A stretch of 46,112 bases of DNA. It comes from an uncultured Holophagaceae bacterium (GTDB taxonomy: Bacteria; Acidobacteriota; Holophagae; Holophagales; Holophagaceae). Location: assembly GCA_903927605.1 (NCBI GenBank), contig CAIYNT010000182.1:1-46112 (forward strand), in the 5' to 3' direction. The position numbers and the translations under genes are program-made. Below, in pieces: positions 1 to 7,865 of this stretch. Under the pieces are notes generated by a model, which worked only from the letters and a program-made list of their open reading frames with translations, was not told where the DNA came from and did no database searches. Each line of letters starts with the position of its first letter. Position 1 is the stretch's first letter.

Positions 1-338
1 ACCGCGTCATCCCCAACTTCATGATCCAAGGTGGGTGCCCCAATACCCGGGTCGGCGCCTCGGGCAGGCCTGGCACGGGAGGTCCCGGCTGGCACATCAA
101 GTGCGAAACCGCCGGCAATCCACACCAGCATAAGCTGGGCGCCATCTCCATGGCCCACGCAGGCAAGGACACGGGCGGCAGCCAGTTCTTCGTGGTCAAT
201 GGGGATCGCGGCAACGTGAAGCACCTGGATGGAGTGCACACGGTCTTCGGCCAGTGTGTCTCGGATGCTGATATCGCCGTCGTCCAGGCCATCAAGGGGG
301 ATGATCGGATCATCAAGGCGACGGTGGTGGAGGCGTAA
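1..338 (+). CDS. Peptidyl-prolyl cis-trans isomerase, cyclophilin type (3' part)
   Basis: This is the C-terminal part of a cyclophilin, an enzyme that speeds cis/trans isomerisation of peptide bonds before proline. The gene enters the window from the left in frame from base 3, and the stop is TAA at 336-338. The core signature FMIQGG is followed by the PGTGGPGW loop, IKCE, and [10 protein letters not shown] plus GGSQFFV, which line the active site in this family. The GGCPN and PGTGGPGW form is typical of short, single-domain bacterial cyclophilins. The missing N-terminus should hold the first strands and the catalytic Arg region, so I cannot tell whether a signal peptide exists. A strong hairpin follows the stop. 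Confidence 0.93.
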   Translation, partial: RVIPNFMIQGGCPNTRVGASGRPGTGGPGWHIKCETAGNPHQHKLGAISMAHAGKDTGGSQFFVVNGDRGNVKHLDGVHTVFGQCVSDADIAVVQAIKGDDRIIKATVVEA

Positions 339-358
339 TTCCACCTTCGTTCTGCGTA

Positions 359-385
359 GAATCGGGCGGCTTGGCCGCCCGGTTC
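359..385 (+). terminator. Hairpin after the cyclophilin gene
   Basis: A 12-bp stem (359-370 with 374-385, one T-G wobble) closes a 3-base loop TTG, 20 bases after the cyclophilin stop. The core is CGGGCGGC/GCCGCCCG. No run of T follows, so this is a terminator-like hairpin rather than a textbook intrinsic terminator. Confidence 0.55.
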
Positions 386-421
386 TGCGTTAGTAAATAA
401 ATGGCGTGTGGAGGGAGTGGC

Positions 422-1003
422 ATGTCTGGGCTTGATCAGGATGCAAGGCCCCGGTGCGGGTGGTGTGGTACGGACCCCCTGTACATTGCCTACCACGACA
501 GGGAATGGGGCCTCCCGGCACACGATGACCGGCACCTCTTCGAGATGCTGGTGCTGGAGGGCGCCCAGGCGGGGTTGAGCTGGATCACCATCCTGCGGAA
601 ACGGGCAGCCTACCGTCGCGCCTTCCGGGACTTCCAACCCACCCTGGTGGCCCGTCTGTCCGATGCAGACCTGGAACAACTCCTGCTGGATGAAGGCATC
701 GTACGCAACCGTTTGAAGGTGTGGTCCGCCCGGGACAATGCCCGGGCCTTCCTGGAGATCCAGCGCGAGTTCGGCAGCTTCGATACCTTCCTATGGCCCT
801 TCGTGGGCGGCGATCCGAAGGTGAACCATCCCAGGACGCTGGCCGACGTGCCCACGGTAACTCCAGAAGCCGAGGCTCTCAGCAAGACTCTCAGAAAGCG
901 GGGTTTCCGGTTCGTGGGTCCCACCATCATGTACGCCTACATGCAGGCGGTGGGGATGACGGATGATCATGTGGCGACCTGCTGGAAGCGCCGGGCCCGC
1001 TGA
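422..1003 (+). CDS. tag: DNA-3-methyladenine glycosylase I
   Basis: This base-excision repair glycosylase removes 3-methyladenine from alkylated DNA. The 193-residue product follows the Tag family end to end, with CGWCGTDPLYIAYHDREWG near the N-terminus, EGAQAGLSWITIL, and GFRFVGPTIMYAYMQAVG. The four zinc-snap ligands of the family can be placed at C12, H25, H183 and C187. I chose ATG 422 because GGAGGGA lies at 410-416, five bases upstream. An in-frame ATG at 401 would add seven residues but has no ribosome binding site. The gene lies between the cyclophilin and metG with its own leader, so it may be a single unit. Confidence 0.95.
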   Translation: MSGLDQDARPRCGWCGTDPLYIAYHDREWGLPAHDDRHLFEMLVLEGAQAGLSWITILRKRAAYRRAFRDFQPTLVARLSDADLEQLLLDEGIVRNRLKVWSARDNARAFLEIQREFGSFDTFLWPFVGGDPKVNHPRTLADVPTVTPEAEALSKTLRKRGFRFVGPTIMYAYMQAVGMTDDHVATCWKRRAR

Positions 1004-1059
1004 GGAGGCACCTCGCGGAGAGGGCTCGGGACCTGTAGACTGAAAGGCTCGGAGTTGCC

Positions 1060-2961
1060 GTGTCCAAGCCCTTCTACCTCACGACCCCCATCTACTACGT
1101 CAATGACCGGCCCCACATCGGCCACACCTATACGACGGTGTTGGCGGATGTGATCGCCCGGTTCCATCGTATGCGTGGGGAGCAGGTGTACTTCCTCACC
1201 GGCACGGATGAGCATGGCCAGAAGGTGGAGAAGGCTGCTGCGGCCCGGGGCATCACGCCCAAGCAGCTGGCCGACGAGGTGGTAGCCAATTATACGGAGC
1301 TCTGGAAGCGCATGGGCATGACCCACTTCCGCTTCATCCGCACCACGGACGAGGACCACAAGACCCAGGTTCAGCGGCTCTTCAAGCGTCTGCTGGACAA
1401 GGGCGACATCTACAAATCCACCTACAAGGGGCTGTATTCCGTGAGTGACGAGGCCTACGTCACCGAGTTGCAGGCCAAAGAACTGCAAGCTCAGGGGCTC
1501 GGGCACCAGCTGGTGGAGCTGGAGGAGGAGACCTACTTCTTCCGTCTCAGTGCCTACCAGGACCGTCTGCTGAAGCTCTACGAGGAGCGTCCAGAGTTCG
1601 TCCAGCCGGATTTCCGGTTCAACGAGGTCAAGCGTTTCGTGGAAGGTGGCTTGCAGGATCTTTCCATCAGCCGCACCAGCATCAGCTGGGGCATCCCGGT
1701 GCCGGGTGATGAGAAACATGTCATCTACGTCTGGTTCGACGCGCTCCTCAACTACCTTACCGGCTGTCCAGTCAACTGTTGGCCGCCGGACCTGCAGATT
1801 GTCGGGAAGGATATCCTCCGTTTCCACGCGGTCTACTGGCCGGCTTTCCTGATGGCCGCGGGTGTGTTCCAGCCCACCACCATTCTGGCCCACGGCTGGT
1901 GGCTCATGGGCGAGGACAAGATGTCCAAGAGCCGGGGCAATGTCGTGCGCCCGGATACGCTGCTGCGATTCGGCAATGATGCCCTGCGTTTCTACTTCAT
2001 GCGCGAGATGCAGGTTGGACACGATCGCGGTTTCAGCCTCGAGGGCTTCATGGATCGTCTCAATGCCGACTTGGCCAATGGGCTGGGCAACCTGGCCTCT
2101 CGCACGCTCAGCATGATCCACCGCTATCGCAGCGGTTTTGTGCCCATCCCGAGCGCCATGGATGACCTGGACCAGACGATGGCTCAACAACTGCTGGAGG
2201 TCTTCCCCCAGTACCTGGAGCAGGCCCGGGCCAACGACTTCAACGCTGCGCTGGAGGTCCTGTGGGCCTACCTGCGCGCCCTGGATGGCTACATCGTCAA
2301 AGCTGAACCTTGGAAATTGGCCAAGGACCCCGCGAACGATCCCAAGCTGGATGCCGTGCTGGCCAACCTCTACCGGGCCCTGCGGGCAACGGCCCTGCTG
2401 GTGGCGCCGGTGATGCCCGAATTGGCTCAGACGCTGTGGGAATCCCTGGGCCACCGCACCCAGGTGGCCGATACGACCTTCCATGGATTCGCCCTGGATG
2501 GCCCCGCCATCGGCCCCATCGGCGATCCCAAGCCCCTGTTCCAGCGCATCGACAAGGAGAAGGAAATGGAAGAACTGATGGCTCCTGAGTCTCCTGCCGG
2601 GAGCCGGCCCAACCTCGACGTGCCAGAGATCCGTGAGACCGTGGACGCGGACACTTTCTTCAAGGTGGACCTGCGTGTCGGGAAGATCCTGGAAGCCGAA
2701 CGCGTTCCGAAGAGCGACAAGCTCATCCGGATGAAGGTGGACATCGGCCTGGAGCAGCGCACCATCGTAGGCGGCATCGGCAAGGCCTATGAGCCCGCCG
2801 ACCTGCTGAACCGTCTGGTCGTGGTGGTGGCGAATCTGGCGCCCCGCAAGCTCATGGGCATCGAAAGTCACGGCATGCTGCTGGCGGCCAGCGACAATGC
2901 CAGCAAGCCCTATCTGGTGGCGCCGCAGGGCGACGCCCAACCCGGGTTCCTGGTGAAGTGA
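1060..2961 (+). CDS. metG: Methionyl-tRNA synthetase with C-terminal tRNA-binding domain
   Basis: This class I synthetase charges tRNA-Met. The start is GTG 1060 behind GGAG at 1051-1054. The 633-residue protein has the HIGH motif at residues 19-22 and KMSKS at 287-291. An anticodon-binding helical domain follows (about 370-500). The C-terminus (about 530-633) is an EMAP/Arc1p-like OB-fold that binds tRNA and mediates dimerisation in long MetRS forms; FFKVDLRVGKI and PRKLMGIESHGM are its signatures. The zinc-finger cysteines of E. coli-type enzymes are absent from the connective region. The stop overlaps the next start in a GTGA, so the two genes are probably translated together. Confidence 0.97.
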   Translation: MSKPFYLTTPIYYVNDRPHIGHTYTTVLADVIARFHRMRGEQVYFLTGTDEHGQKVEKAAAARGITPKQLADEVVANYTELWKRMGMTHFRFIRTTDEDHKTQVQRLFKRLLDKGDIYKSTYKGLYSVSDEAYVTELQAKELQAQGLGHQLVELEEETYFFRLSAYQDRLLKLYEERPEFVQPDFRFNEVKRFVEGGLQDLSISRTSISWGIPVPGDEKHVIYVWFDALLNYLTGCPVNCWPPDLQIVGKDILRFHAVYWPAFLMAAGVFQPTTILAHGWWLMGEDKMSKSRGNVVRPDTLLRFGNDALRFYFMREMQVGHDRGFSLEGFMDRLNADLANGLGNLASRTLSMIHRYRSGFVPIPSAMDDLDQTMAQQLLEVFPQYLEQARANDFNAALEVLWAYLRALDGYIVKAEPWKLAKDPANDPKLDAVLANLYRALRATALLVAPVMPELAQTLWESLGHRTQVADTTFHGFALDGPAIGPIGDPKPLFQRIDKEKEMEELMAPESPAGSRPNLDVPEIRETVDADTFFKVDLRVGKILEAERVPKSDKLIRMKVDIGLEQRTIVGGIGKAYEPADLLNRLVVVVANLAPRKLMGIESHGMLLAASDNASKPYLVAPQGDAQPGFLVK

Positions 2962-3302
2962 AAGAACCAGTCTTCAGCTTCGAGGCCGAGCTCCTCACAG
3001 ATGCGCCCTTCAACCGGATCGCGGATCGACTGAACGCCCTCCCATCGCCCTCGGGATTCCGTTCCCTGAAATCGCTCCTGACCTGGCTCCCAATGGAAGG
3101 CAGTGCGGAGGCGCTTCACCTTCGTTGGGAACGGGCTCGCTGGGGCGCCCTGGAACAGGGGAGCCTGATCATCCGGCCAGACGCCAGAGGCGCTCATCTG
3201 CGGCTGGAGGGCCGGATGCGGGGTTGGGCTGGATTCTTGCTGTTCGGTATCATGCGCTGGAAGACTGATCGCCTGCTGGATCGCTTCGTGGAGGAGTTGT
3301 GA
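2958..3302 (+). CDS. Small conserved-looking protein of unknown function
   Basis: I do not recognise this 114-residue protein. It starts at GTG 2958, overlaps the metG stop by four bases, and ends in the same kind of GTGA overlap with the next gene. That placement makes it a convincing real gene. The sequence is soluble-looking and rich in Arg, Leu and Trp. It has an alternating pattern in the middle (ALHLRWERARWG, GAHLRLEGRMRGW) suggestive of beta strands, then a short hydrophobic stretch (GFLLFGIM) and an amphipathic C-terminal helix. There is no signal peptide and there are no cysteines. Function cannot be assigned from sequence. Confidence 0.75.
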   Translation: MKEPVFSFEAELLTDAPFNRIADRLNALPSPSGFRSLKSLLTWLPMEGSAEALHLRWERARWGALEQGSLIIRPDARGAHLRLEGRMRGWAGFLLFGIMRWKTDRLLDRFVEEL

Positions 3303-3640
3303 AGGTCGTACTCTGGATGAAATCGAGTTGCACCACCTGCCGCAACGCCAAGGCGAAGCTGGCGGAGCTGGGCATCGATGTGGAGATCCGTGACTACTTC
3401 AAACAACCGCTTGAAGCCGCGGAACTGGGGCGCCTGCTGCCCTCAGACCCATCGCCGATGCTGGGGACCAAGAGCCCCAAGTACAAGGAACTCGGGCTCA
3501 GGGATCGCAGCCTTTCCAAGGTCGAGGCCATCGAGCTGATGGTGCAGGACAACAACCTGCTCAAGCGGCCGATCCTCGTCCACCCCAGGGGTACCATCAT
3601 CGGATTCGATGCCGAGGCTTATGCGGCTTTACTCTCCTGA
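3299..3640 (+). CDS. ArsC/Spx-family thioredoxin-fold protein
   Basis: This 113-residue protein has the arsenate reductase/Spx fold: strand, then a CTTC motif (C11, C14) directly followed by Arg, YFKQPL, SPKYKELG, and the cis-Pro region KRPILV. The active-site Cys-Thr-Thr-Cys-Arg and the RPI motif are those of ArsC-like and YffB/Spx-like proteins. No arsenic genes are nearby, so arsenate reduction is not implied. A glutathione- or thioredoxin-linked redox role, or a regulatory one, is equally possible. It is the third gene of the metG unit (GTG start at 3299 inside the upstream stop). Confidence 0.85.
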   Translation: MKVVLWMKSSCTTCRNAKAKLAELGIDVEIRDYFKQPLEAAELGRLLPSDPSPMLGTKSPKYKELGLRDRSLSKVEAIELMVQDNNLLKRPILVHPRGTIIGFDAEAYAALLS

Positions 3641-3649
3641 GGAGGCTCC

Positions 3650-4426
3650 ATGAAGTTCTACAGCTGGAACGTGAATGGCTTCCGCTCGGTCCTGAAAAAA
3701 GGTTTCATGGACTGGCTTGAGCTGGCCGAACCCGACGTGCTCTCTCTCCAGGAGATCCGAAGCGAGTGGGAAGAGGTGGATCTCGGTGTCCGACGCCAAC
3801 TGGAGAGTGCCTACGACGTCTGTTGGTTCCCCGCCGCCAGCAAGAAGGGCTATGCCGGTTCGGCCACGCTCTCGAAGAAGGACCTGGGCTTCCGCCACAT
3901 CAAGGGCCTGGGAACCGATGGCTACGACGCCGAAGGGCGGATGATCGTGTCCAGGAAGGACAGGCTTGTCTTCATTGCAGGCTACTTTCCGAACGCCTCC
4001 CAGGGGCTGGTGCGGCTCCCCTTCAAGCGTCAGTTCGCGAGGGAACTCGCGGGTATCGTGGCGAAGCACCACGCAGAGGGGAACCAGGTGATCCTCACGG
4101 GCGACATGAACGTGGCTCCTGAGGAGATCGACCTCGCCCGGCCCAAGGACAACACGAAGAACCCAGGTTTTACACCCGAGGAGCGGGAGGACTTCAAGCT
4201 CTACCTGAACGCCGGCTTGGTGGACGTTCTGCGAGAACGGAATCCGGATGTGCCGGGCCTCTATACTTGGTGGACCGCCCGGGGTGGCGCCCGTGAGCGG
4301 AACGTGGGCTGGAGGATTGACCTCTTCCTGGCCAGCCGCCAGTTGCTTGCTCGCGTTCAGGATGCCCGCATCCATACCGACGTGCTGGGCTCCGACCACT
4401 GCCCCATCAGCCTCGAATTGAGTTGA
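3650..4426 (+). CDS. xth: Exodeoxyribonuclease III family AP endonuclease
   Basis: This is an Mg-dependent DNA repair nuclease of the ExoIII/APE1 endonuclease-exonuclease-phosphatase superfamily that cleaves 5' of abasic sites. At 258 residues it has normal length. Visible motifs are FYSWNVNGFRS (metal and substrate Asn), LQEIR (catalytic Glu, usually LQETK), GYAGSATLSKK, GDMNVAP (catalytic Asp and Asn), WRIDLFLAS, and the terminal GSDHCPI containing the catalytic His. AGGAGG sits nine bases before the ATG. It follows the ArsC-like gene by nine bases and is the last gene of the metG unit, ending before a shared hairpin. It is functionally related to tag upstream (base-excision repair). Confidence 0.95.
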   Translation: MKFYSWNVNGFRSVLKKGFMDWLELAEPDVLSLQEIRSEWEEVDLGVRRQLESAYDVCWFPAASKKGYAGSATLSKKDLGFRHIKGLGTDGYDAEGRMIVSRKDRLVFIAGYFPNASQGLVRLPFKRQFARELAGIVAKHHAEGNQVILTGDMNVAPEEIDLARPKDNTKNPGFTPEEREDFKLYLNAGLVDVLRERNPDVPGLYTWWTARGGARERNVGWRIDLFLASRQLLARVQDARIHTDVLGSDHCPISLELS

Positions 4427-4438
4427 TCTTTTTCCTGA

Positions 4439-4482
4439 CGCTAGAACGTGAGGGCCCCGATCGAGGCCCTCACGTTCTAGCG
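4439..4482. terminator. Shared hairpin between convergent genes
   Basis: A perfect 18-bp inverted repeat, CGCTAGAACGTGAGGGCC (4439-4456) with its complement at 4465-4482, leaves an 8-base loop. It lies between the ends of the exonuclease III gene (+) and the TPR gene (-) and can serve both directions. Neither side has a proper T run after the stem. Confidence 0.75.
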
Positions 4483-4489
4483 CGAATGG

Positions 4490-5512
4490 TTACTTGATGT
4501 TCTTGAGCGAGGGATCCTTCAGCATTTCTTTGGCGGTGGCGGCGTTCTTTCCGTTTGGTGCCAGTTCCAGATACTTCTGGAGGTGCTGCTTGGTGCCTCT
4601 GAGGTTGTTGTTACCGAATTCAACCATGGCCAGCATGTAGTGGGCTTCAGCGTAGGTCGGGGCAATCTCAAGGGTCTTCAGCCAGTGGGTCTTGGCCTCC
4701 TTGGATTTCCCAGCATTGAAGGCCTCCACGCCCTTGTTGTAGAACACATCCGGATTCGGGCCATGAAGGCTCTCAAGCATGGCGGTGTACTTCTGCTCTG
4801 CAACCTTGTCGGCCTTGGCCTTGCTCGTTTCAACGAGTCCACTGAGGACCGGTTCATCCTTGGGGTTCCGCTCCAGGGCCTTGAGAAGGTAGGGCTCAGC
4901 GTCCTCCTTCTTGACACCTGCGCGGGCCAGGCAGATGCCCAGTACCCGCTCGACTTTTAGCAATTCTGGGACCAGATTGGTCTTGGCTTGTTCATCCTTC
5001 AGTTTGTCCATGGCCTCGGTAAGGGTCTTGTAAGCCTTCTCGACCTGGGGGAGGGCGTCTCCGAACTTGCCTTCGTTATAAAGTGGGATGGCTTGGTTGA
5101 ACGCATCGCGTCCCTCTGCATCGAAGGTGGCGCCGGGATCTTCTGGTGCGGTTTTTGGAACGAGAGCAATGGCCTGGGAACGTGTTTCGGTCTTTGTAAG
5201 AAGGGTGATGTTCCGGACCAGGACATCTCCCAGAGGGATCTTGATGGGTTGTTCCGTGTACTCGACGTAGCCTTCTGCAGCGACAGTGAGGATGTATTCC
5301 TTAGGTTCAAGGCCCACTTGAATGAAATGGCCATTCTTGTCGGGAGTAATGTCCTTGCTCCAGTTGATATCCATGCGCTTCAGATTGACCTTAGCCCCCG
5401 GAATGGCCTTGCCCTCTTTGTTGAGGATCTTTCCGGTAATCCGACCAGTGGTCTGCGCCTGCATGATCAAACAGGCGGCAGGGACCATAATTGCTAGTAA
5501 TAGGCGTCGCAT
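4490..5512 (-). CDS. Secreted protein with carboxypeptidase-regulatory-like domain and TPR repeats
   Basis: The 340-residue product starts with a signal peptide (about residues 1-20, ending AQA). A beta-sandwich of the carboxypeptidase regulatory type follows (about 23-95: GRITGKILNKEG, IPGAKV, AAEGYVE). The rest is helical, with recognisable TPR units such as NPDVFYNKGVEAFNAGKSKEA and PTYAEAHYMLAMVEFGNNN near the C-terminus. I chose ATG 5512 because TGGAGGA precedes it and a signal peptide begins exactly there. Reading further upstream would add 63 residues with no such features. The exact role is unknown; such proteins usually act as periplasmic or envelope scaffolds. It is monocistronic and divergent from the DUF1844 operon. 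Confidence 0.85.
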   Translation of the reverse strand: MRRLLLAIMVPAACLIMQAQTTGRITGKILNKEGKAIPGAKVNLKRMDINWSKDITPDKNGHFIQVGLEPKEYILTVAAEGYVEYTEQPIKIPLGDVLVRNITLLTKTETRSQAIALVPKTAPEDPGATFDAEGRDAFNQAIPLYNEGKFGDALPQVEKAYKTLTEAMDKLKDEQAKTNLVPELLKVERVLGICLARAGVKKEDAEPYLLKALERNPKDEPVLSGLVETSKAKADKVAEQKYTAMLESLHGPNPDVFYNKGVEAFNAGKSKEAKTHWLKTLEIAPTYAEAHYMLAMVEFGNNNLRGTKQHLQKYLELAPNGKNAATAKEMLKDPSLKNIK

Positions 5513-5699
5513 GGGGCTTCCTCCAAACCCATCCATCCTTCCACAGCGTTGGTCAGGCGCCGAGTGCTTTTCGTCAAAAAGAAGCACTATCGGGCTCTTC
5601 GTTGCTTTGAAAGGTCCGCGATTCCGCTCCAGATGCAGGAAAATTCGGGCTGTGGTAGGCTTCCCGACAGACAAGTCCTGAAAGTGTTTGAGGTAGCCC

Positions 5700-5993
5700 A
5701 TGAATCCAGCGGTGCCGGAAGCATCCTTGACGGCTCTGATGCACCTCCTGACTGAACAGGCATTGCTATCTATGGGGGTGCCGCATCCGATGGTGAAAGA
5801 GGTCCCTCCCGCGAATCCTGTGGTGGCGAGGTTCTATGTGGATCTCCTCAGTGTGCTCAAGGAGAAGACCGAAGGGTCGCGAACGGATGCAGAGACGGCA
5901 CAACTTGACGAAATCCTCTACCAGCTGCGCATGCGCGTGATGGACCTCAAGCCAGCCACGGAAGCACTTGTGCCATCGAAGGGGCAAGCGTGA
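5700..5993 (+). CDS. DUF1844 family protein
   Basis: This 97-residue soluble helical protein shows the DUF1844 pattern: an N-terminal helix with LTEQALLSMGVP, then FYVDLLSVLKEKT and the C-terminal block LDEILYQLRMRVMDLKP. No biochemical role is established for the family. GAGG precedes ATG 5700. Its stop overlaps a possible GTG of the next gene, and the real downstream start is 12 bases on, so this is the first gene of a four-gene unit with the membrane TPR/zinc-ribbon protein, the DUF4388 protein and tdk. Upstream, 5513-5699 is a divergent promoter region in which I could not identify a confident promoter. Confidence 0.85.
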   Translation: MNPAVPEASLTALMHLLTEQALLSMGVPHPMVKEVPPANPVVARFYVDLLSVLKEKTEGSRTDAETAQLDEILYQLRMRVMDLKPATEALVPSKGQA

Positions 5994-6004
5994 GGAGGAT
6001 CAGC

Positions 6005-7864
6005 ATGGGCTGCATGCAGGCCTTCCGGACCACTTTCCTGGTGATCGCCGCAGCTCTGGTTGCTGCTGCGGGTCCGGCCAAGGACCCCATCCAAACCAAC
6101 TCAGCTCCTGCTTCAGTCGAGTCGCTTCCCGCCATCGCCCTCAGCCACCGAGCTCAGCGACTCCTCGAAGCCCTCGGCAAGGGGGACCCGGAGGCAGTCC
6201 GGGCGGCCCAACTGGAGGTGGAGGCTTTCCGTCGCACCTATTCAACGCTCGACGTGGCACCTCTGGTCGAAGCAGTGGCCTTGTGGGCCCGGCAACAGGG
6301 AATGACCGGGAAAGTGCCCCTGGGCCTGGAGGGGCTCCAGGCTGTGGAGCGATGGGCACCGGATCATCCGACGCTGCTGGGTACAAGGATTACGCTCATG
6401 CGGCAACAGGGGGTGCAGGGTTGGTTGTGGAGTTTCCCCGATCTAATGAGACTCACCCGTCTGCGCCTCAACCACCCTGCCCACCGCTGGCTCTGGTTTA
6501 TCCAGCATCTCGGCATGCTTCGCCTTGCCGCGACCTTGTTGCTCTGGGGGTGGGCCTTGACCATGGGGCTCCGGTACCGGAATGCCCTTCGGCACCTGTG
6601 GGAGGAACCTCTGCAGCACAAGGGCCGCCCTCCCTTTCTGGCTGCCGTCATCGGGGCCCTGATCCTCGCAGGGCCAGTCATCCTGGGGCTGGATCCGATG
6701 GTTGCAGCCATGGTTTGGCTCTTCCTGCTGGCGCCCTTCCTCCTCGGGGCGGAAGTCAAGGTGACCGCTTTCATCCTGCTGCTGCAGCTTGTGCATCCCG
6801 CATTGGCTGCCTTGGAACCTTGGGCTGCAAGGGAGCCCCAGCCGAGCCTGCTGACCCTTCAACTGCAACCCCAGGTGCAGCCAATATCCTCCGCAACGAT
6901 TCGTCTGCTTGCTCCCTTGGATCAGACTTTCCTGACCGGATGGAGCCAGCTGCAGAATCAGGATTGGAAGGCTGCCGCCGCTACCTTCCAGGGGTTGGTG
7001 GGGAAGCACCCTGAGCAGGCTGCGGTACTCAACAACCTCGGCGTCGCCAGGTACCAGTCGGGGGATGTGGCAGGGGCCGACCAATCCTTCGAGATGGCCC
7101 TTCTGGCTGGGCCGAAGATGGAGGTGTTGCTGAACCAGAGCATCCTGGCTTTCAATCGGCTTGATACTACCCAGGGTGCCTCGAAACGGGATGCAGCCCA
7201 GGCCGCAGCGCCGGATGATTACGCCCTTCTGATTGCCCTGAATGACGCACAGAAGGATGTCCGGACCTATCCGATGCCCCTGCCGGACTCGCCTGAGCGG
7301 GTCCAGGCCCTGGTGGAGGCCGCGGGAGGGAGCAAGGAATCGGGGCTCCACCTCACGGATCCTTCCTTCCTGTTCGCGTTGCTGCTGCCCATTTTGGGGC
7401 TCGTCGCTTTCCTGGCTCGAGTCAGGGCCAGCGTCCGTATGGCCCATCCGACCCAGTGCGTCCGCTGTGGAGAAGCATTCCATACGACGGACAGCCCCGA
7501 TACGGAGGTTTGTCAGAAATGCCATCACCTCTTTGTCCTCCGGGACGGACTCCACACGGAGAACCGCAGGAAAAAACTTGATGAAGTGGCGGGCCATCAG
7601 CAGTCCACCCGGTGGATCCACAAGACCCTCATCGTGCTGCTGCCGGGGTGTGACCTGGCCTTCATGGGGGAGACCCGGGAAGGGTTGATCGAATTCCTGC
7701 CCTTCTGTCTGGCTGTGGGCATGATCCTCGCCACGGGCCGATCCGTGCGCTATCCCGGCGAGATCCTGGCCGACCCCACCTCCACTTGGCTGGCGGTCGG
7801 CGCGATCTTTGTGGGTCTCTTCTACCTCCGATCTTGGTTGAAGCTGGTCCTGGGGAGGGTCTGA
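6005..7864 (+). CDS. Multi-pass membrane protein with TPR repeats and a zinc ribbon
   Basis: I do not recognise this 619-residue protein as a named family. It begins with a signal sequence or first membrane segment (about 7-22). A soluble stretch and a cluster of three to four membrane helices follow (about 165-270), then a TPR-like region (about 315-390: WKAAAATFQGL, AAVLNNLGVARYQSGD, GADQSFEMALLAG). After another membrane helix (about 455-475) comes a four-cysteine zinc ribbon at C485, C488, C503 and C506, then more hydrophobic segments at the C-terminus. I chose ATG 6005 because a perfect AGGAGG (5993-5998) lies six bases before it; a GTG at 5990 is also in frame. It ends one base before the DUF4388 gene, implying co-expression. 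Confidence 0.82.
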   Translation: MGCMQAFRTTFLVIAAALVAAAGPAKDPIQTNSAPASVESLPAIALSHRAQRLLEALGKGDPEAVRAAQLEVEAFRRTYSTLDVAPLVEAVALWARQQGMTGKVPLGLEGLQAVERWAPDHPTLLGTRITLMRQQGVQGWLWSFPDLMRLTRLRLNHPAHRWLWFIQHLGMLRLAATLLLWGWALTMGLRYRNALRHLWEEPLQHKGRPPFLAAVIGALILAGPVILGLDPMVAAMVWLFLLAPFLLGAEVKVTAFILLLQLVHPALAALEPWAAREPQPSLLTLQLQPQVQPISSATIRLLAPLDQTFLTGWSQLQNQDWKAAAATFQGLVGKHPEQAAVLNNLGVARYQSGDVAGADQSFEMALLAGPKMEVLLNQSILAFNRLDTTQGASKRDAAQAAAPDDYALLIALNDAQKDVRTYPMPLPDSPERVQALVEAAGGSKESGLHLTDPSFLFALLLPILGLVAFLARVRASVRMAHPTQCVRCGEAFHTTDSPDTEVCQKCHHLFVLRDGLHTENRRKKLDEVAGHQQSTRWIHKTLIVLLPGCDLAFMGETREGLIEFLPFCLAVGMILATGRSVRYPGEILADPTSTWLAVGAIFVGLFYLRSWLKLVLGRV

Positions 7865-7865
7865 G

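Noticed and set aside
967..2940. A 657-codon open frame antisense to metG
   Set aside because: It lies entirely within and opposite a fully recognisable metG gene, and its protein is His/Gln/Gly-rich with no domain. In GC-rich DNA such antisense frames are a codon-bias by-product.
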